From Rhodanobacter sp. UBA5168 (lineage in GTDB: Bacteria > Pseudomonadota > Gammaproteobacteria > Xanthomonadales > Rhodanobacteraceae): a DNA stretch of 14,874 bases. Under the pieces are notes generated by a model. That model was not told the DNA's origin, searched no databases, and saw only the letters and a list, made by a program, of their open reading frames with translations. The stretch spans positions 30,151 through 45,024 of the forward strand of contig DHXA01000240.1 in the NCBI GenBank assembly GCA_002413455.1, in the 5' to 3' direction. Below are positions 7,254 to 14,874 of the stretch, piece after piece (positions within the stretch are counted from its first letter, which is position 1; each line of letters begins with the position of its first letter). The translations under genes and the position numbers were made by a program.

Positions 7254-9368
7254 TCAGGCGGTGGCGCCGCTGGCGCGCTCGTCTTCGGTCACTGCCTTCA
7301 TCGACAAGCGAATGCGGCCCTGCTTGTCCACTTCGAGCACCTTGACCTTGACGATGTCGCCTTCCTTGAGCTTGTCGGAAACCTTCTCGACGCGCTCGTC
7401 GGAAATCTGCGACACATGCACCAGACCATCCTTGCCCGGCATGATCGTGACGAATGCACCGAAGTCCATCAGTTTGGCGACCTTGCCCTCGTAGATGCGA
7501 CCCGGCTCGACGTCGGAGACGATCTGCTCGATACGCTTCTTCGCCGCTTCACCCGCCTCGCGATTGACCGAGCCGACGATGATGGTGCCGTCGTCACTGA
7601 TGTCGATCGTGGTACCGGTCTCTTCGGTGATCGAACGGATGGTCGCGCCACCCTTGCCGATCACTTCGCGGATCTTGTCCGGATGGATCTTGATGGTGAT
7701 CAGGCGCGGAGCGAACTCGCTCATCTCCGTGCGGGCGGTGGTGAGCGCCTTGGCCATCTCGCCGAGGATGTGCAGGCGACCACGCTTGGCCTGCTCCAGT
7801 GCCACCTTCATGATCTCTTCGGTGATGCCGTCGATCTTGATGTCCATCTGCAGCGCGGAGATGCCATCGGCGCTACCGGCCACCTTGAAGTCCATGTCGC
7901 CGAGGTGATCCTCGTCACCCAGGATGTCGGACAGCACCACGAAGTCGCCACCTTCCTTGACCAGGCCCATCGCGATACCGGCCACCGGTGCCTTCAGGGG
8001 AACACCGGCGTCCATCATCGCGAGCGAGGAACCGCAGACCGATGCCATCGACGAGGAGCCGTTGGACTCGGTGATTTCCGAGACCACGCGCAACACGTAG
8101 GGGAATTCCTCGATGCTCGGCTTGACGGCCTGCACGCCACGCTTGGCGAGGCGACCGTGACCGATCTCGCGACGCTTCGGCGCACCGAAGCGACCGGCCT
8201 CGCCCACCGAGAACGGCGGAAAGTTGTAGTGGAACAGGAACGGATCCTTCGACTCGCCACCTGGCGCGTCGATGATCTGCGCGTCGCGCGTGGTGCCCAG
8301 CGTGACGACGACCAGTGCCTGCGTCTCGCCGCGGGTGAACAACGCCGAGCCATGGGTACGCGGCAGGACGCCGACGCGTGCGGTGATCGCGCGTACGTCA
8401 TCGAGCTGGCGTCCGTCGATGCGCACCTTGGTCTTCAGCACGCTGTCGCGCATGGTGTGGTATTCGAGCTCGCCGAACTCCTTCGACAGCTCGGCCGACG
8501 ACCAGGCGTTTGCTTCGGCTTGCGCCTTGAGCTCACCCAGCACGTCGGCCTTGATCGCGGAAATCGCGTCGCGGCGCTGCAGCTTGTCGCGCACCTGGAA
8601 CGCTTCGTCCAGCTTGCTGCCGACGGCGCCCTTGATGGCGGCGACCAGCGACTGGTTGCGGGCAGGTGCCTGCCAGTCCCACGACGGCTTGGCGGCCTCG
8701 GCGGCCAGCTCGGCGATCGCACGGATCGCGGTCTGCATCTGCTGATGACCGAACATCACCGCGCCGAGCATCACATCCTCGGACAGCAGCTGGGCTTCGG
8801 ATTCCACCATCAACACCGCACCGGCGGTACCGGCAACAACCAGGTCCAGTTGGGAGGTCTTCAGCTCGGTGGCCGACGGGTTCAACAGGTACTGGCCATT
8901 GGCGTAACCGACACGGGCAGCACCGATCGGGCCCTTGAAGGGAATACCGGCGAGCGACAATGCCGCCGAAGCGCCGAGCAGCGCGACGATATCGCCGTCG
9001 ACTTCCGGATTCAGCGAGACGACCTGCGCGATGACCTGCACCTCGTTCTTGAAATCTTCCGGAAACAGCGGACGTACCGGGCGATCGATCAGGCGCGAGG
9101 TCAACGTCTCCTTCTCGGTCGGACGGCCTTCACGCTTGAAAAAGCCGCCCGGAATGCGTCCGGCGGAGTAGAACTTCTCGACGTAGTCGACGGTGAGCGG
9201 GAAGAAATCCTGCCCTTCCTTCTGCTTGGTCGCAGCCACCGCGGTGACCAGCACCACGGTACCGCCCATGCTGGCCATGACCGCGCCCGACGCCTGGCGG
9301 GCAATTTCGCCCGTCTCCAGCGTGACTTCGTGACTACCGTACTGGAATGACTTGGTTACTTTTGCCAC
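7254..9368 (-). CDS. pnp: Polyribonucleotide nucleotidyltransferase (PNPase)
   Basis: A 3'-to-5' phosphorolytic exoribonuclease, trimeric, and a degradosome partner in many proteobacteria; it can also add heteropolymeric tails. At 704 residues it is close to E. coli (711). Order: first RNase PH-like domain (about 1-145), helical linker, second RNase PH-like domain (about 315-545) with active-site acids D485 and D491 in [10 protein letters not shown] and phosphate-site [12 protein letters not shown], then a KH domain ([16 protein letters not shown]), and an S1 domain ([15 protein letters not shown]). Start: GTG 9368, supported by GAGGAGT 8 bases upstream and the family N-terminus. It lies 25 bases after rpsO. 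The RNase III hairpin known between E. coli rpsO and pnp has no room here. Confidence 0.98.
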   Translation of the reverse strand: MAKVTKSFQYGSHEVTLETGEIARQASGAVMASMGGTVVLVTAVAATKQKEGQDFFPLTVDYVEKFYSAGRIPGGFFKREGRPTEKETLTSRLIDRPVRPLFPEDFKNEVQVIAQVVSLNPEVDGDIVALLGASAALSLAGIPFKGPIGAARVGYANGQYLLNPSATELKTSQLDLVVAGTAGAVLMVESEAQLLSEDVMLGAVMFGHQQMQTAIRAIAELAAEAAKPSWDWQAPARNQSLVAAIKGAVGSKLDEAFQVRDKLQRRDAISAIKADVLGELKAQAEANAWSSAELSKEFGELEYHTMRDSVLKTKVRIDGRQLDDVRAITARVGVLPRTHGSALFTRGETQALVVVTLGTTRDAQIIDAPGGESKDPFLFHYNFPPFSVGEAGRFGAPKRREIGHGRLAKRGVQAVKPSIEEFPYVLRVVSEITESNGSSSMASVCGSSLAMMDAGVPLKAPVAGIAMGLVKEGGDFVVLSDILGDEDHLGDMDFKVAGSADGISALQMDIKIDGITEEIMKVALEQAKRGRLHILGEMAKALTTARTEMSEFAPRLITIKIHPDKIREVIGKGGATIRSITEETGTTIDISDDGTIIVGSVNREAGEAAKKRIEQIVSDVEPGRIYEGKVAKLMDFGAFVTIMPGKDGLVHVSQISDERVEKVSDKLKEGDIVKVKVLEVDKQGRIRLSMKAVTEDERASGATA

Positions 9369-9393
9369 GTTGTTCTACTCCTCGTCCGGTGGA

Positions 9394-9663
9394 TTAACGG
9401 CGCAGGCCGAGGCGTTCAATCAGGGTCTGGTAGCGCGCAAGATCGCGATCTTTCAGATAGCTGAGCAGGCGTTTGCGCTGGTTGACCAGCTTCAGCAGAC
9501 CACGACGGGAATGGTGATCCTGCTTGTGTTCCTTGAAGTGGCCGGTGAGATGGTCGATGCGGGCGGACAACAGGGCCACCTGGACCTCGGTCGAACCGGT
9601 GTCGTTCGGCACGCGGCCGAAATCAGCAATGATCTTGCCGGTCTGTTCTGCGTTAAGAGACAT
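9394..9663 (-). CDS. rpsO: 30S ribosomal protein S15
   Basis: A primary 16S rRNA-binding protein of the central domain of the 30S subunit. At 89 residues it matches the standard family length. Conserved signature: [16 protein letters not shown], then [15 protein letters not shown], ending L-I-E-R-L-G-L-R-R. Start: ATG 9663 with AAGGAA 10 bases upstream; upstream in-frame codons run into the leader hairpin and do not match the family. It is followed by pnp at 25 bases, the usual rpsO-pnp pair. It has its own candidate promoter and a structured leader. Confidence 0.98.
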   Translation of the reverse strand: MSLNAEQTGKIIADFGRVPNDTGSTEVQVALLSARIDHLTGHFKEHKQDHHSRRGLLKLVNQRKRLLSYLKDRDLARYQTLIERLGLRR

Positions 9664-9689
9664 GGGTATACGTTTCCTTGAAAGGCGAT

Positions 9690-9737
9690 GCGAAGCTTGC
9701 GCTTGCATCATCGCGATGACGCAAGCGCAAGCTTCGC
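9690..9737 (-). promoter_or_regulatory. Long hairpin in the rpsO leader
   Basis: The arms GCGAAGCTTGCGCTTGC (9690-9706) and its exact complement (9721-9737) form a perfect 17-bp stem. After one mismatch the 14-base middle continues as the palindrome TCATCGCGATGA (9708-9719). In the transcript it ends 26 bases before the rpsO ATG and is not followed by a T-run, so it does not look like a truB terminator. Its length would suit RNase III cleavage or control of the rpsO-pnp mRNA (inference). A dispersed palindromic repeat is the alternative. Confidence 0.7.
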
Positions 9738-9770
9738 CTAGATGAATGAAAGCGTTGAAATAACTTGTCT

Positions 9771-9800
9771 ATTCTACTGATGGGAGCGGTGTTACAACAA
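9771..9800 (-). promoter_or_regulatory. Candidate rpsO-pnp promoter
   Basis: On the - strand, TTGTTG (9795-9800) and TAGAAT (9771-9776) are 18 bases apart, a reasonable sigma-70 pair. Expected start is near 9764, giving a leader of about 100 bases that contains the 17-bp hairpin. A separate promoter between truB and rpsO is known in E. coli, which supports the expectation; this exact element is a prediction. Confidence 0.5.
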
Positions 9801-9830
9801 GTGCGAAGCGGGTTATCGAGCACATTTTCT

Positions 9831-10757
9831 TCAGTCCGGCGGCAGGTTGAAGCCCCGCAGGATGCGAGCACGACCGCTGTCGTCCAGTTCCAGCAGCGCC
9901 AGTAGCGCGCCATCTTTGGCGAAGGCGGCGCAACGGCCGGTTGGTGGGGCCTGCGGGAGTTCGATCTGCTGGCCGCGCGCGATCGCCATGCTTTGCAACT
10001 CATCGAGTTGCAGCACCGGCAAATCGGACAATCCGGCCGATACCGGCAATAACCACGCCAGCAAGGCTTCATCGCCCTGCTCCGCCGCCTGCTGCAGCTG
10101 CTCCAGCGTCACCATGTGCGGCTCGCGGAACGGTTCCACCCACAGCCGGCGCAGCGCGGTCAGGTGCGCACCACAGCCCAGATCCTCGCCCAGGTCGGCC
10201 GCCAGCGAGCGCACATAGGTGCCCGAGCCGCATTCCACGAGCAAGGTCAGCGTGTCGTCCGTGCGCCCCAGCAGTTCCAGCTGGTGGATCTCGACCTCGC
10301 GCGGCGGCACCTCGACGCTCTCGCCGCGACGCGCCTTGGCATACAGCCGCTCGCCATCCCGCTTGAGCGCCGAGTACATCGGTGGCACCTGCAGGATGCA
10401 TCCGCGCAACCTGGCCAATGCCGCTTCGATGGTGGCTTCGTCGAGCGCCGGTAGCGGACGCTGCCGCACGATCTCGCCTTCACGATCGGCCGTATCGGTG
10501 GTGATGCCGAGCCGACATTCAGCCAGGTACGCCTTGCGCGCGCCAAGCAAACTGCCGGCCAGCTTGGTCGCTTCGCCGAAACACAATGGCAACAGGCCAG
10601 TGGCCAGCGGATCGAGCGCGCCGGTATGACCGCCCTTGACCGCACGCAGCAGTCGACGCACGGATTGCAGCGCCTGGTTGGAGCTCAGACCCAGCGGTTT
10701 GTCGAGCAGGACGATGCCGTGCAGATCACGGTGCTTGATACGCGGCGGACGATTCAT
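9831..10757 (-). CDS. truB: tRNA pseudouridine(55) synthase
   Basis: Makes pseudouridine 55 in the T-loop of tRNAs. The 308 residues are close to the family's ~310. Catalytic Asp is D49 in K-G-G-H-T-G-A-L-D-P-L-A-T-G-L-L. Other family motifs: L-H-G-I-V-L-L-D-K-P-L-G-L-S-S-N near the N-terminus, Q-V-P-P-M-Y-S-A-L-K-R-D-G in the middle, and C-G-S-G-T-Y-V-R-S-L-A-A-D-L-G. The last ~60 residues form the small C-terminal domain. Start: ATG 10757, 27 bases after rbfA, matches family N-termini; an in-frame TTG at 10775 would add six residues and is less likely. The ribosome binding site before the ATG is weak, so translation may depend on coupling to rbfA. Confidence 0.96.
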   Translation of the reverse strand: MNRPPRIKHRDLHGIVLLDKPLGLSSNQALQSVRRLLRAVKGGHTGALDPLATGLLPLCFGEATKLAGSLLGARKAYLAECRLGITTDTADREGEIVRQRPLPALDEATIEAALARLRGCILQVPPMYSALKRDGERLYAKARRGESVEVPPREVEIHQLELLGRTDDTLTLLVECGSGTYVRSLAADLGEDLGCGAHLTALRRLWVEPFREPHMVTLEQLQQAAEQGDEALLAWLLPVSAGLSDLPVLQLDELQSMAIARGQQIELPQAPPTGRCAAFAKDGALLALLELDDSGRARILRGFNLPPD

Positions 10758-10784
10758 CGGTTCAGCGACGCCCAACGTTCCGGT

Positions 10785-11168
10785 TCAATCCTGCTTGTCG
10801 CCATTGGGCGGCACCAGATCGCGCGCCTGCTCGCGCAGCAGCGATTCGATGCGCTCGCCCTTGTCGACCGAGTCGTCATACTTGAATTTCAGCTCCGGCA
10901 CCCGACGCATGCGCATGCCGCTGTGTGCCAGCGAATGGCGGATCTCGTGGCCGATCGCGTTGAGCGCTTTCACCGCCGGCAGCCCCTGATCGGGCAGCAT
11001 GGCGGTCACCCATACGGTGGCCCAGTCCAGGTCGCGGGTGATTTCCACGTCCGACACGCTGACCGACGGCAGCCCATGATCACGCACGGCCGCATGCACC
11101 AGCAAGCCCAGTTCGCGGCGCAACTCGGCACCGATGCGATCGGTACGTTTGAAATCACGGGATGGCAT
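10785..11168 (-). CDS. rbfA: 30S ribosome-binding factor A
   Basis: A 30S maturation factor with a type II KH fold that helps 16S rRNA 5'-end processing and cold adaptation. 127 residues (E. coli 133). Recognisable parts: F-K-R-T-D-R-I-G-A-E-L-R-R-E-L at the N-terminus, V-S-V-S-D-V-E-I-T-R-D-L-D-W-A-T-V-W-V in the middle, and L-A-H-S-G-M-R-M-R-R-V-P-E-L-K-F-K-Y-D-D-S near the end. Start: ATG 11168 with GGAGG 5 bases upstream. An upstream in-frame start (11261) would translate the intergenic hairpin region and is rejected. The 216-base gap to infB is longer than usual for this operon and is filled with inverted repeats. Confidence 0.95.
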   Translation of the reverse strand: MPSRDFKRTDRIGAELRRELGLLVHAAVRDHGLPSVSVSDVEITRDLDWATVWVTAMLPDQGLPAVKALNAIGHEIRHSLAHSGMRMRRVPELKFKYDDSVDKGERIESLLREQARDLVPPNGDKQD

Positions 11169-11193
11169 AACGACCTCCAAAGACAATTTCCCT

Positions 11194-11374
11194 TCTCCCC
11201 CGCGGGAGACGCATCGGCAGGATAGGCGATGCGTGCGGCGCAGCCGCCGCAAGTGAGCCACAGGGATGTGGCGAATACAGGTGCCCCGCGAGGGGCGGAT
11301 GAGGTTTCACGGCGCTGCATGGATCTCACTCGGGCCGTGAACCCTCATCCCACCCCTCTCCCGCAGGGCGGGAG
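11194..11374. repeat. Cluster of inverted repeats in the infB-rbfA gap
   Basis: Six short hairpins lie in a row: 11194-11209 (6-bp TCTCCC/GGGAGA), 11211-11232 (6-bp GCATCG/CGATGC), 11234-11251 (7-bp, loop CAGC), 11257-11272 (6-bp GCCACA/TGTGGC, loop GGGA), 11283-11296 (5-bp GCCCC/GGGGC, loop GCGA), and 11358-11374 (7-bp CTCCCGC/GCGGGAG, loop AGG). A longer imperfect stem at 11297-11350 lies between the last two. The first and last share a CTCCC-GC-GGGAG core in the same orientation, as if they were ends or partial copies of one element. It looks like a mosaic of dispersed intergenic repeats sitting in the operon and would be transcribed. No coding potential. Confidence 0.75.
11297..11350. repeat. 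16-bp imperfect inverted repeat with 22-base loop
   Basis: The left arm GGATGAGGTTTCACGG (11297-11312) and right arm CCGTGAACCCTCATCC (11335-11350) pair over 16 positions with one mismatch, around a 22-base loop. It is the largest stem in the infB-rbfA gap. No T-run follows on either strand, so it is not a terminator. Long arms with a defined loop fit a small palindromic repeat unit. Confidence 0.7.
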
Positions 11375-11384
11375 GGGCTCGAGG

Positions 11385-14213
<2,829 letters not shown>

Positions 14214-14287
14214 CGTGTTCTTTGCTCCGCCGTTCCCGCGCTTATCGTCAGTGCGACATTATCCATGCCGCCACCTCCATCCATGGT

Positions 14288-14309
14288 GAAAGGCTTCTTA
14301 AAGCCTTTC
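14288..14309 (-). repeat. Hairpin between nusA and infB
   Basis: The arms GAAAGGCTT (14288-14296) and AAGCCTTTC (14301-14309) pair perfectly over 9 bp with a 4-base loop. It lies about 35 bases after the nusA stop and 75 bases before the infB start. Only TTTC closes the stem, with no proper T-run, so full termination is unlikely; partial attenuation or mRNA processing is possible. Being next to nusA, whose product acts on RNA hairpins, makes a feedback role conceivable (inference). Confidence 0.5.
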
Positions 14310-14343
14310 TCGGCACACCCGTCCAGGGTGCCGCCGTCCGCGG

Positions 14344-14874
14344 TTAGCCGCCTTTCTCCAGCCGCGCGATCATCGGCGCACGTGCCGCCATGATCAGTGC
14401 TGCAGCGCGTTCCTCGTTCATCCCTTCGATATCGATCAGGTCATCCACCGCAAGATCCGCCAGATCGTCGACCGTGTTCACTTCGCGCGCGGTCAATGCA
14501 AAGGCCGTCGTCTCATCCATGCCTTCCAGCGCCAGCAGTTCGCCGGACGGCTGATGTTCGTCGACGCCCTCCTCCACCGCCAGTGCCTCGGTCAGCAGCG
14601 CATCGCGGGCGCGGGCGCGCAGTTCCTCGACGATGTCTTCGTCGAAGCCTTCCACCGCCAGCAGTTCGGCGCTGGGCACGTACGCGATTTCCTCGACGCT
14701 GGAGAAGCCTTCCTGCACCAGGATGACCGCAATCTCCTGATCCACTTCGAGCTTGTCCATGAACAGCTGGCGTGCGGCCTCCTGCTCGGACTCGCTCTTG
14801 GCGGTGACCTGGTCCTGGGTCATCACGTTGAGCTGCCAGCCGGTCAGCTTGCTGGCCAGACGCACGTTCTGGCC
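14344..14874 (-). CDS. nusA: Transcription termination/antitermination protein NusA (N-terminal part outside window)
   Basis: Binds RNA polymerase and nascent RNA and modulates pausing, termination and antitermination. Only the last 176 residues are visible. They start in the second KH domain (G-Q-N-V-R-L-A-S-K-L-T-G-W-Q-L-N-V-M-T) and continue into two acidic repeats. The first is around L-V-Q-E-G-F-S-S-V-E-E-I-A-Y-V-P through L-A-V-E-G-F-D-E-D-I-V-E-E-L; the second around L-A-L-E-G-M-D-E-T-T through L-I-D-I-E-G-M-N-E-E-R-A. Two such repeats are typical of gammaproteobacterial NusA; the first domains, absent here, would be the polymerase-binding N-terminus, S1 and KH1. It ends with TAA at 14344-14346. 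The gap to infB is 130 bases. Confidence 0.97.
   Translation of the reverse strand, partial: GQNVRLASKLTGWQLNVMTQDQVTAKSESEQEAARQLFMDKLEVDQEIAVILVQEGFSSVEEIAYVPSAELLAVEGFDEDIVEELRARARDALLTEALAVEEGVDEHQPSGELLALEGMDETTAFALTAREVNTVDDLADLAVDDLIDIEGMNEERAAALIMAARAPMIARLEKGG

Noticed and set aside
7416..9350. 644-codon open frame opposite pnp
   Set aside because: The same antisense effect; no ribosome binding site or family match, and pnp on the other strand is unambiguous.
11169..11261. N-terminal extension of RbfA into the repeat region
   Set aside because: The extension translates hairpin repeats, does not match RbfA, and ATG 11168 has its own GGAGG site.
11190..11384. CRISPR-like array in the infB-rbfA gap
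   Set aside because: The hairpins differ in sequence and length, with no constant repeat or regular spacer, so this is not a CRISPR array.

Overview
The window looks like chromosomal core DNA from a high-GC gammaproteobacterium, most likely of the order Xanthomonadales and possibly Rhodanobacteraceae-like (Rhodanobacter, Dyella, Frateuria). This rests on three things: the GC-rich codon use, the gene order nusA-infB-rbfA-truB-rpsO-pnp, and GyrA with Gln at position 83, which I recall from Stenotrophomonas and relatives. The placement is inference; no rRNA or other taxonomic marker is present.

Layout. At the left edge, on the + strand, is the 3' part of a Prx5-type peroxiredoxin gene (1-420). 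A decayed ABC-transporter ATPase remnant follows on the same strand (494-797). A perfect 11-bp hairpin with T-tracts on both sides (845-871) then separates + strand from - strand transcription. Everything to its right is on the - strand: gyrA (898-3513); an intergenic stretch of about 390 bp carrying a candidate gyrA promoter; mtnA (methionine salvage); phaC and phaE (class III polyhydroxyalkanoate synthase, transcribed phaE-phaC, possibly with mtnA downstream); a strong hairpin that ends the next operon; and the translation/RNA-decay operon, transcribed nusA (partial, right edge), infB, rbfA, truB, rpsO, pnp.

How the genes work together. NusA, IF2, RbfA, TruB, S15 and PNPase couple transcription elongation, translation initiation, 30S maturation, tRNA modification and RNA turnover. 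This is the standard proteobacterial grouping. PhaE and PhaC form the class III PHA synthase, which polymerises hydroxyacyl-CoA on carbon-storage granules. MtnA is an isomerase of the methionine salvage pathway and may be co-transcribed with phaEC.

I found no new enzyme system, mobile element with a transposase, CRISPR array or RNA gene. The less ordinary content is in the gaps and protein details: six clustered hairpins between infB and rbfA (two with GNRA-type loops on the + strand), a 17-bp leader hairpin before rpsO, a 10-bp hairpin spanning the phaC stop, a 49-residue strongly basic PhaE tail, and the ABC ATPase remnant with a mutated Walker A motif plus a frameshift.
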